64,000 nucleotides of DNA from a virus, in IMG/VR virus record IMGVR_UViG_3300015372_000001, positions 16,738 through 80,737 of that record; one strand, 5' to 3'. Shown here in pieces: positions 56,808 to 64,000 of the stretch (its first letter is position 1; each line of letters begins with the position of its first letter). A model generated the notes under the pieces. It was not told the DNA's origin and did no database searches. It saw only the letters and a program-made list of their open reading frames with translations. The position numbers and the translations under genes are program-made.

Positions 56808-57008
56808 ATGGAGATCGTCAAGAACGAGCCAGTCCTGATCCAGAGCCTGGTGCAAGCGGTCCTGGGGCTGTTCCTGGCCTTCGGGGTGAACCTGAGCAAC
56901 GAGCAGACCGGCTCGATCATGGCCGTGGTGGCAGTGGTGCTGGCGATCGTGGCCCGGATGTTCGTCACCCCGACCAACAAGCTGCCCGCACCACCTGCGG
57001 GTGACTGA
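56808..57008 (+). CDS. holin-like membrane protein
   Basis: 66 residues from ATG 56808 (AGGAGGA upstream). Two hydrophobic helices (LVQAVLGLFLAFGVNL and IMAVVAVVLAIVARMFV) split by a short turn, typical of small actinophage holins. Adjacent to both lysin genes. Confidence 0.78.
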   Translation: MEIVKNEPVLIQSLVQAVLGLFLAFGVNLSNEQTGSIMAVVAVVLAIVARMFVTPTNKLPAPPAGD

Positions 57009-57328
57009 TGCCCGGCTTCGTCACCGTCTACGGCTCCTTCGCCCGGGGCCGGGAACCGGTGCACGGGCTGGTCCGGTTCACCCCGGAGCGGCTGTGGGTG
57101 ATCGAGAACGAGGTGCCCTGGGCCACCCTGGCACCGTGGACCGAGCTGGACGCCGAGGGTCGGTTCGAGGTCCGGCTCACGCCCACCGACACCGATACCG
57201 TGCCCTGGTACTACCAGGTGGAGAGCCCGGCCGGCTGCTGGCGGATCCGGGTCTACAAGAAGTGCCCGACCTACGGCCTGAAGGAGCTGATCGTTGAGCA
57301 TCGTCCTGGGCCGCGGTCCCCGCACTGA
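57008..57328 (+). CDS. conserved hypothetical phage protein
   Basis: 106 residues. VTVYGSFARGREPVHGLVRF and WAxLAPWTELDAEGRF resemble a beta-sandwich protein encoded near fibre or terminase genes in actinophages. Overlaps the terminase start by 35 nt. Confidence 0.68.
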   Translation: MPGFVTVYGSFARGREPVHGLVRFTPERLWVIENEVPWATLAPWTELDAEGRFEVRLTPTDTDTVPWYYQVESPAGCWRIRVYKKCPTYGLKELIVEHRPGPRSPH

Positions 57329-58796
57329 CTCCGAGCTGTACGAGCTGGTCAAGGCGCTGTGGGGCCATACCATCCCCCGGCACAAAGTGTGTCCCGAGCA
57401 CAACGCGCCGTTCGAGGCCTTCGCCCACGGCTACTTCAACCGCGCCCCGCAGATCCTGATCAAGGGGTCGCGAGGCCTGTCCGGGAAGAGCCGCCTGGTC
57501 TCCCTGTTGGGCCTGACCTACGCGGCCGTGCACGGGGCCGACACCAACATCGTGGGCGGCTCGCTGAACCAGTCGGTCAACATCCAGGAGACGATCCGGG
57601 ACGCCTTCAACTTCGAGCGCGCGCCGAGGTACCTGATCCGGGACGAGTCGCAGACCGCGGTCCGGCTGGTCAACGGTGCGGTGATCCGGCCGCTGACTGC
57701 CTCGCAGAAGACGGTCCGTGGCCCGCACCCGCCGATGCTGCTGCTGGACGAGATCGATGAGATGGATGTCGAGATCCTGGAGTCGGCCAAGGGCCAGCCG
57801 ATGCCGCAGAAGAACTACCGCGGGGAGATCATCCCGGCCCAGACGATCATGAGCTCGACCCTGCAGTACTCCGACAAGGCAATGGCCCAGGAGCTGGCCA
57901 GGTTCGACCTGGAGGGGCTGCCGGTCTTCGAGTGGTGCTACCGCGACACCGCCAACCCGATCGACGGCTGGCTGGACCCGGGGTTCGTGGAGCAGAAGCG
58001 GCGCGAGGTCTCGGCCGAGCGCTGGCGGGTGGAGTACGACCTGGGCGAGCCCAGCATCGGCAACCGTGCCTTCGACGCCAGCGCGGTCGAGGAGACCTTC
58101 TCCCTGCCGGCGGCCACGCTGAAGCAGAAGGACGGCAAGGAGTGGCAGGAGTACCGGTTCGAGGACCCGAAGAACGACCGGGAGTACGTGATCGGGGCTG
58201 ACTGGGCGCAGGCGGTGGACTGGACCGTGATCAGCGTGGTGGACGTGACCTACTTCCCGGTCAAGGTGGTGCACTGGACCCGGATGCGCCGGCATCCCTA
58301 CCCGGTGATGGTGGGGGTGTTCAACAAGCTGATGAAGGCCTACAACGCCGAAGGGATCCATGACGCGACCGGTCTGGGCGCGGTGGTCAGCGACTACATC
58401 GACCGGCGCGCGCGGGGCTTCATCATGGCCGGCCGGGCCCGGGACGACATGCTGAGCGAGTACGTCTCCTCGGTCGAGAACGGGAGGTGGCGGGCCCCGA
58501 AGATCCGGGAGTTCTACCTGGCGCACCTGTACTGCTCGACCGAGCAGCTGTTCAACCGGGGAAAGGAGTTCCACCTGCCGGACGAGGTGTGCTCGATGGC
58601 CCTGGTCTGGCGGTCGATCAGCAAGCGGGCGATCCCGGCGATCCCGGTGGTGCTGGGCGGCAACAACGACCCGTCCTGGATCGAGGACGAGATGCGGTTC
58701 AACCGTGACGCCAAGCGCAAGCCCGGCAACTGGGTGGTCGGCGGGGTGGAGAACAAGTCCAAGGAGATCGCCAGCGAGCTCGACCTGATGGTGTGA
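57294..58796 (+). CDS. terminase large subunit
   Basis: 500 residues from TTG 57294, a rare start, within the previous gene. ATPase part: Walker A GSRGLSGKS near residue 58, Walker B MLLLDEIDEMD near residue 149. Nuclease part: VIGADWAQAVDW near residue 301 and DATGLGAVVSDYID. It pumps DNA into proheads and cuts it. ATG alternatives further in are poorly placed. Confidence 0.9.
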   Translation: MSIVLGRGPRTDSELYELVKALWGHTIPRHKVCPEHNAPFEAFAHGYFNRAPQILIKGSRGLSGKSRLVSLLGLTYAAVHGADTNIVGGSLNQSVNIQETIRDAFNFERAPRYLIRDESQTAVRLVNGAVIRPLTASQKTVRGPHPPMLLLDEIDEMDVEILESAKGQPMPQKNYRGEIIPAQTIMSSTLQYSDKAMAQELARFDLEGLPVFEWCYRDTANPIDGWLDPGFVEQKRREVSAERWRVEYDLGEPSIGNRAFDASAVEETFSLPAATLKQKDGKEWQEYRFEDPKNDREYVIGADWAQAVDWTVISVVDVTYFPVKVVHWTRMRRHPYPVMVGVFNKLMKAYNAEGIHDATGLGAVVSDYIDRRARGFIMAGRARDDMLSEYVSSVENGRWRAPKIREFYLAHLYCSTEQLFNRGKEFHLPDEVCSMALVWRSISKRAIPAIPVVLGGNNDPSWIEDEMRFNRDAKRKPGNWVVGGVENKSKEIASELDLMV

Positions 58797-58821
58797 GTGA
58801 CAACCCAGGGAGACTGGAGAC

Positions 58822-60744
58822 ATGGCAGACGTGCGGTTCCCCGACGGTCGAGACATCTCGATCTACGACGAGGACAACGTGGGGGATGCGGTCCCCAAGA
58901 ACGTGCCGCCGATGCTCGAACTCGGTGTCACCGGAGTCAAGCGGGTCTCCGGCTACGTCGATGAGGAGTTCCTGCCGGCGCTGCGTGGCCGCAAGGCGGT
59001 CAAGGTCTACCGGGAGATGTCTGCCAACGACTCCATGGTCGGGGCGCTGCTGTTCAGCATCGACAAGCTGATCCGCGAGGTGGAGTGGAAGGTGCTGCCG
59101 GCCGACCAGTCCGAGGAGAACATCCTGGCCCAGGAGTTCCTCGAGTCCTGCATGGACGACATGAACGAGCCATGGGACGGGTTCATCGGCGAGGTGCTGA
59201 GCATGATCCCGTACGGCTGGAGCTGGCACGAGATCGTCTACAAGCGCCGGATGGGCCCCTGGGAGACCGACCCGAAGAAGCGCTCGAAGCACTCCGACGG
59301 GCTGATCGGCTGGCGGAAGATGCCGATCCGCGCCCAGGAGACGCTGATGCGCTGGGTCTTCGCCGAGGACGGCGGGGTCAAGGCGATGGTGCAGATGGCC
59401 CCGCCCCGGTACCAGATGACGGTGATCCCGATCGAGAAGTCGATCCTGTTCCGGACCGCGATCGCCAAGGGCAACCCGGAGGGCTACAGCCTGCTCCGCA
59501 ACGCCTACCGGCCCTGGTACTTCAAGAAGCGGCTGGAGGAGTTCGAGGCGATCGGGGTCGAGCGGGACCTGGCTGGTATGCCGGTCGGTCGGGTCCCGGC
59601 CGACTACCTGACCGCGGCCAAGGGAACCCCCCAGGCGAAGACCGTGGACGCCTTCAAGAAGATGGTGCGCGGGGTCAGGCGGGACGAGAACGAGGGCCTG
59701 GTGCTGCCCACCCAGTACGACCCGGACACCAAGCAGCCGCTGTTCGACTTCGAGCTGATGAGCTCGGGAGGCTCCCGGCAGTTCGACACCAACTCCATCA
59801 TCACCCGCTACGAGCAGCGGATCCTGATGACCGTGCTGGCCGACTTCATCCTGGTCGGGCACCAGGACACCGGCTCCTACAGCCTGCACACCGACAAGAC
59901 CGGGATCTTCCGGGCCGCGCTGAACGCGATCGCGAAGGCCATCGCGGACACCCTGAACCGGTACGCCGTGCCCCGGCTGTTCGCGATGAACGGCTGGAAG
60001 CTGGACCAGCTGCCGCGGTTCGAGCCGACCAACGTGGACCCGCCCGCACTGGACCAGCTGGCCGCCTTCATCTCGGCCACCGCCGGTGCCGGCATGCAGT
60101 GGTTCCCGGACCCGGAGCTGGAGAAGTACGTCCGCGAGATCGCCCGGCTGCCGGAGATGACCGAGGAGGACGTGGACTACAAGCGGGCGATGCTGGAGCA
60201 GCAGCAGGCGATGGAGTTCGCCGGCAGCCAGATGGAGATGCTCGGGATGCGGCAGAAGGCCGAGCTGACCGCGCAGGGGTTCAGCCCGGAGCAGGCCCAG
60301 ATGCACGCCGAGCAGCCCACCGCCGAGATGGCCCAGCAGTACGCCGTGGACGGTGCCAATGCCGAGCAGGAGGGCGAGGCGGCCAGGCGGCTGCACCCGG
60401 TGGGCCAGGCCGACGCCGCCGACGCCCAGATGCAGATGCAGATCGAGCAGAGCCGGGAGGAGATGAAGAACGCTCCCCCGCCCGCAGACCCGAACGAGGA
60501 GAAGCGGTTCGCGCGGGAGAAGGCCAAGGCCGACCAGGACGAGAAGTACGCTGCGGTCGGACACAAGCGGGAGACCGAGAAGATGAAGCTCGCCGACCAG
60601 TTGGCCGAGCGCAAGCACCAGCGGGACATCGCTGCGCTGCGGGAGAAGAAGAAGCAGGTCGGTCGCCCGGACAAGCGTCCTGCTGCCAGGGTGGTCCCGG
60701 CGAAGAAGACCGCGAAGAAGCCACCTCCGAAGAGGGGGAAGTGA
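58822..60744 (+). CDS. portal protein
   Basis: 640 residues behind GGAGAC. SANDSMVGALLFSIDKLIRE and EVEWKVLPAD in the N-terminal part, then a central stem-like region and a long Glu/Lys/Gln-rich helical tail ending KKPPPKRGK. The plan fits DUF935-like portals. It forms the dodecameric vertex through which DNA enters. Position after terminase agrees. Confidence 0.87.
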   Translation: MADVRFPDGRDISIYDEDNVGDAVPKNVPPMLELGVTGVKRVSGYVDEEFLPALRGRKAVKVYREMSANDSMVGALLFSIDKLIREVEWKVLPADQSEENILAQEFLESCMDDMNEPWDGFIGEVLSMIPYGWSWHEIVYKRRMGPWETDPKKRSKHSDGLIGWRKMPIRAQETLMRWVFAEDGGVKAMVQMAPPRYQMTVIPIEKSILFRTAIAKGNPEGYSLLRNAYRPWYFKKRLEEFEAIGVERDLAGMPVGRVPADYLTAAKGTPQAKTVDAFKKMVRGVRRDENEGLVLPTQYDPDTKQPLFDFELMSSGGSRQFDTNSIITRYEQRILMTVLADFILVGHQDTGSYSLHTDKTGIFRAALNAIAKAIADTLNRYAVPRLFAMNGWKLDQLPRFEPTNVDPPALDQLAAFISATAGAGMQWFPDPELEKYVREIARLPEMTEEDVDYKRAMLEQQQAMEFAGSQMEMLGMRQKAELTAQGFSPEQAQMHAEQPTAEMAQQYAVDGANAEQEGEAARRLHPVGQADAADAQMQMQIEQSREEMKNAPPPADPNEEKRFAREKAKADQDEKYAAVGHKRETEKMKLADQLAERKHQRDIAALREKKKQVGRPDKRPAARVVPAKKTAKKPPPKRGK

Positions 60745-60745
60745 G

Positions 60746-63700
60746 ATGCCGTTCCAGAGCGTGAAGCAGCGCGGGTACCTGCTCGCGCACCCGGAGATCA
60801 CCGACAAGAAGGGCCGGTCGGTGGGCCGGAAGTGGCTCAAGGAGCACGGGACCAAGGTCGAGAAGAACCGGGGTGACGGCTGGCTGAAGCCGGTGGTGGC
60901 CGGCACCGTCGCCGGTGGTCTGGCCAACCAGTTCCCCCGGGTCCAGGACATCGAGCGCGAGGCCCGACGGAAGAAGAAGCGCAAGGGCGTGACCAAGCGG
61001 CTGGACACCCCGGACTGGCCCGAGGACGGGTTCTTCAACACCAAGGCGGCCCAGCAGGCCTACGACCTGGTGATGAAGATGGACCGCGACACCGCCGAGA
61101 TGTTCGTGACCTGCGTAGTCTCCGACGCGCTCGAGGCCGACATCGAGGCCAACCGGCGGACCCTGCAGAAGCACCTGAACGAGGTGGTGGCCAAGCAGTT
61201 CACCGACCTGAAGCGAGCCACCATGCGGGTGGTGGCCAAGAGTGGGGACGGCGAGCAGGAGCAGGTCGAGTTCGCCCAGGCAGTCTCGGCCCTGGAGGAG
61301 ATCTGCAAGGCGGGGGTGGTCTCCAAGGTCAAGACCCCCTACGACTACGGCTTCGTCTTCCGTGAGGACCTGATCCGGCGTGACCCGGGGTCCGGGCAGT
61401 TCCAGACCAAGATCAAGCGCACCCAGGTCCGGCCGATCAACGACAAGACGGCTGCGTCGATGGGGATCCCCGAGCACACCACGGAGAACAAGCCCACCAA
61501 GTTCACGCCCAAGCAGAAGGCCCAGTACCAGGACGAGTACCGGCAGCTGGCCCACTTCCTGGGCTCGGTGGCCCAGTCCACCCAGAACTCCGGGGACACC
61601 CGGATCGACCTGCACTTCGAGGACGACCAGGGCAACCAGTGGATCGAGGAGGCGACCAGCACCCGACCGAAGCCGGGGCTGCTGGACCCCCGGGACCGGA
61701 ACCTGCGCGGGGTCACCGCCTACCCGAAGACGCTGAACCTGGGTGGGGCAGCGTTCGGTCTGAGCGGTGCGCTGGGCGGTGGGCTGTCCCCGCAGCGGGT
61801 GGGCCAGATCAACACCGCGGCCGCCCAGATGCCGTCCTTCGCCCAGGCCTGGACCAGGGACTACGGCCACACCGACACCAACGCCCGGCTCTACGGCCGG
61901 ACGAAGGCCGGAGGGCAGCTGCTGACCGAGGTCGCTCCCGCCGGGTCCAAGGCGAACCTGGCCGGGCACTTCGGGCGGTTCGTGGGCCAGTACGGCCCGC
62001 AGGCCGAGGCGGTGATCGGGCCGCCGGCGCGGAAGACTGCCTACCGCTACCGGGGCACCGAGAAGAAGCCGGACGAGAAGATGGTGGAGGCGTACCGCCA
62101 GGAGGTCAACCGGCAGATGGCCTTCCGGAGCGGCTTCGGTGATGAGGAGACCCAGACCGCGGTCAAGACCGCTCAGACCAGGGCGCTGAAGGCCGAGCAG
62201 AACAAGATCGCCGACCGTGAGGGCAAGCCGGTCGAGGCGGTCCGGATCCCGGAGGACCGGCGCAGGCAGATCCTGGACGCCACCAAGGCCAAGGTGCGCA
62301 GCGTGCAGCGGCCGGGCAAGCCCACCTGGACCGAGCAGAACGCGGCCAGCGCCGCGATCATCGACCATCTGCAGCGCCCGACCTCCGAGGGTGGAGCGGC
62401 CCCGGAGAAGAAGCTGTACAACCTGCAGCTGGCCTCGGGGAACGTCCCGCCGAGCGAGGGCGTGATCTTGGACCGGGACGGCCAGATCGTGACCCAGGCG
62501 ATCGGCTACGGCGACGACCACTACCTGCCGTTCAACCTGAAGAACCTGAAGGCGCTGAAGGGCGGCTCCTACATCCGGAACCGCTCGGTGGGCGGGCTGA
62601 CCAGCGAGGACATCTACACCGGCCTGGTCTCGGGCGCGCGTCAGGTGACCGTGGTCTCCCGCTCGGGGGTGTTCACCATGGAGTTCGAGCCGGACTTCCG
62701 TGGTGCTCGCCGGCACAACGACAAGGCCGCCCGGATGACTCGGCGCTACGAGCAGCTGCTGGACGCGGTGCAGTCCGAGCAGGTGGAGCGGCAGGGGATC
62801 GACCCCGATGTGCGCGCGGTGATCACGCAGAAGGTCAAGGCCGAGGCGGACACGGTGGGCCGCGGGGTCATGACCAACGCCGACATCCGAGCCGAGGTCA
62901 AGCGCCGGATCCAGGACTACCAGGCCAGTCCGGAGCTGGACGACGACACCGAGGAGATCATCCAGCTGATCGTGAACAACCGGACCGCCGGGCTGACCAG
63001 CCCGGACTCGAAGAAGATCCGGGCCACGGTCGAGAACGAGATCGCCCGGGACAAGGAGTACCGGTACCGGTTGAACGGCAACGGCTACGCCGCCGCGCTG
63101 GATGGCCTGCGCGAGCAGTTCCCGTACTACATCAAGGTCCGCAGCGTGCCGACCAAGGAGCTGGAGCGGTTCGAGACCGAGCGGGACCTCGGCTACATCG
63201 AGCCCGGGAAGATCCGTCCCACCGCTGCGGCCGCCGGTCTGTTCGGCAACGTCGGCGCGATCCAGACACCGAAGTACGACAAGATGGGCGGCAAGCTCTC
63301 GGCCCGGGACACCAACACCTACAAGCCGGCGTTCGTCCAGCCGGAGGAGCCCACCGCGGAGCCGACGGAGACTTCGACCGAGACCGCTGCCGAGACCGGG
63401 GAGAAGAAGCCGGAGACGGCTCCGGTGCCGACCACGATCGGTGCGATCAAGGAGCAGGCCAAGTACGACGACGCCGCGGTGACCCTGCAGCAGGCGATCA
63501 AGGAGCACATCGACCTGAGCCAGGACCAGCTCGCCAGCAAGTGGTACGGCCTGGGGTCGGGCGAGTTCCGGGCGTGGATCCAGAACAAGGAGAACCAAGC
63601 CGACTTCGACCAGTACGTGACCACCCGCGCGGCCGAGATGACCGCGGGTGGTACCGACCCCAGCGCACTGCACCGCGCGGCGGTGGTACAGCCGATGGCC

Positions 63701-64000
63701 GGCTACAAGCAGGCCTCGGGCCGGCTGGGGCAGAAGGCGTACGAGCGGATTCTGAGCCAGCAGTGGGGAGACAAGCCGTACGGCGGCTTCGCCGGTCCGG
63801 CGTATGAGGCCGGTGCCGACGAGGCGACCCGGCACAGGGAGCTGACCCGGCTCAGGGCGGACCGGGTGGGCGTGGTCAACCTGAAGCCGATCAGCCAGAT
63901 GACCGACAAGGAGCTGGAGCAGGAGGTAATCGCGGTCTCCCAGATCCGGCGAGTGCTCGGCGGCTTGACCGGCCAGCCCACCTTCGAGCAGAAGAAGGAG
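60746..64000 (+). CDS. very large head-region protein, 3-prime truncated by the window
   Basis: Starts at ATG 60746, 2 nt after the portal stop, and stays open for 1085 codons to the window edge. It opens with MPFQSVKQRGYLLAHPEI, which resembles small actinophage portal-linked proteins, then basic and helical segments. Around residues 575-650 there is GYGDDHYLPFNLKNL and TSEDIYTGLVSGARQVTVVS. The C-terminal part is Pro/Glu/Thr-rich, then helical. Possibly a head-morphogenesis, MuF-like or internal virion protein; not assigned. Confidence 0.75.
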   Translation, partial: MPFQSVKQRGYLLAHPEITDKKGRSVGRKWLKEHGTKVEKNRGDGWLKPVVAGTVAGGLANQFPRVQDIEREARRKKKRKGVTKRLDTPDWPEDGFFNTKAAQQAYDLVMKMDRDTAEMFVTCVVSDALEADIEANRRTLQKHLNEVVAKQFTDLKRATMRVVAKSGDGEQEQVEFAQAVSALEEICKAGVVSKVKTPYDYGFVFREDLIRRDPGSGQFQTKIKRTQVRPINDKTAASMGIPEHTTENKPTKFTPKQKAQYQDEYRQLAHFLGSVAQSTQNSGDTRIDLHFEDDQGNQWIEEATSTRPKPGLLDPRDRNLRGVTAYPKTLNLGGAAFGLSGALGGGLSPQRVGQINTAAAQMPSFAQAWTRDYGHTDTNARLYGRTKAGGQLLTEVAPAGSKANLAGHFGRFVGQYGPQAEAVIGPPARKTAYRYRGTEKKPDEKMVEAYRQEVNRQMAFRSGFGDEETQTAVKTAQTRALKAEQNKIADREGKPVEAVRIPEDRRRQILDATKAKVRSVQRPGKPTWTEQNAASAAIIDHLQRPTSEGGAAPEKKLYNLQLASGNVPPSEGVILDRDGQIVTQAIGYGDDHYLPFNLKNLKALKGGSYIRNRSVGGLTSEDIYTGLVSGARQVTVVSRSGVFTMEFEPDFRGARRHNDKAARMTRRYEQLLDAVQSEQVERQGIDPDVRAVITQKVKAEADTVGRGVMTNADIRAEVKRRIQDYQASPELDDDTEEIIQLIVNNRTAGLTSPDSKKIRATVENEIARDKEYRYRLNGNGYAAALDGLREQFPYYIKVRSVPTKELERFETERDLGYIEPGKIRPTAAAAGLFGNVGAIQTPKYDKMGGKLSARDTNTYKPAFVQPEEPTAEPTETSTETAAETGEKKPETAPVPTTIGAIKEQAKYDDAAVTLQQAIKEHIDLSQDQLASKWYGLGSGEFRAWIQNKENQADFDQYVTTRAAEMTAGGTDPSALHRAAVVQPMAGYKQASGRLGQKAYERILSQQWGDKPYGGFAGPAYEAGADEATRHRELTRLRADRVGVVNLKPISQMTDKELEQEVIAVSQIRRVLGGLTGQPTFEQKKE

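Noticed and set aside
60281-63835. 1184-codon frame antisense to portal and the giant head protein
   Set aside because: Same high-GC antisense effect; low-complexity Leu/Gly/Arg/Val composition and no start signal.

Overview
The window is a stretch of a high-GC tailed double-stranded DNA phage that infects an actinomycete. The evidence is phage structural genes throughout, a WhiB-type regulator, the actinophage style of tape measure and minor tail genes, and GC-rich codon use. Streptomyces or a close relative is the most likely host, by inference. No integrase, tRNA, rRNA, CRISPR array or insertion sequence was seen. The tape measure gene enters from the left edge. Terminase, portal and a very large head-region protein leave by the right edge. 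Capsid and tail-tube genes are missing from the window, so they probably lie between the right edge and the left edge of a larger, circularly mapped genome.

Layout. (1) 1-7054, rightward: the C-terminal part of the tape measure protein with two peptidoglycan-hydrolase-like domains, then minor tail proteins. (2) 7055-7365: convergent terminators. (3) 7366-29575, leftward: about 56 tightly packed, mostly overlapping small genes in three transcription units (first genes start at 13876, 22859 and 29575). Each unit has a plausible -35/-10 promoter with a 17-bp spacer and a long leader that ends in a Rho-independent terminator-like hairpin just before the first gene. Products include an AAA+ ATPase, a ParB/sulfiredoxin-like domain protein, DUF4262 and DUF6197-like proteins, many zinc-ribbon miniproteins and small membrane proteins. 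(4) 29576-31493: divergent control region, a membrane protein, a collagen-like surface protein and an uncertain interval. (5) 31494-42358, rightward: replication and DNA metabolism, with a DnaB-like helicase, DnaG-like primase, gp32-like single-strand binding protein, a DnaE-type polymerase III alpha subunit, an HNH protein, a Cas4/RecB-like nuclease and helix-turn-helix proteins. (6) 42369-46492: two endonuclease/exonuclease/phosphatase-fold proteins around an SGNH hydrolase and a ribbon-helix-helix repressor with four operator-like repeats, then RuvC, WhiB and a helix-turn-helix protein. (7) 46519-55828, rightward: virion-associated and tail-fibre genes. (8) 55825-57008: lysis genes as separate M23 and M15 peptidases plus a holin-like protein. 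(9) 57008-64000: terminase large subunit, portal, and an open reading frame that continues past the window.

The replication genes form a self-contained set: helicase, primase, polymerase alpha with an apparently intact PHP domain, SSB, nuclease and resolvase. The leftward genes look like early or accessory host-takeover functions, most of unknown role. The points that look least described are the repeated attenuator-like leaders of the leftward units, the self-embedded operator array of the ribbon-helix-helix gene, a leaderless-type start pattern (TAnnnT six to eight bases before ATG) at several rightward genes, and an HNH frame separated from its upstream neighbour by one TGA with no good start codon.
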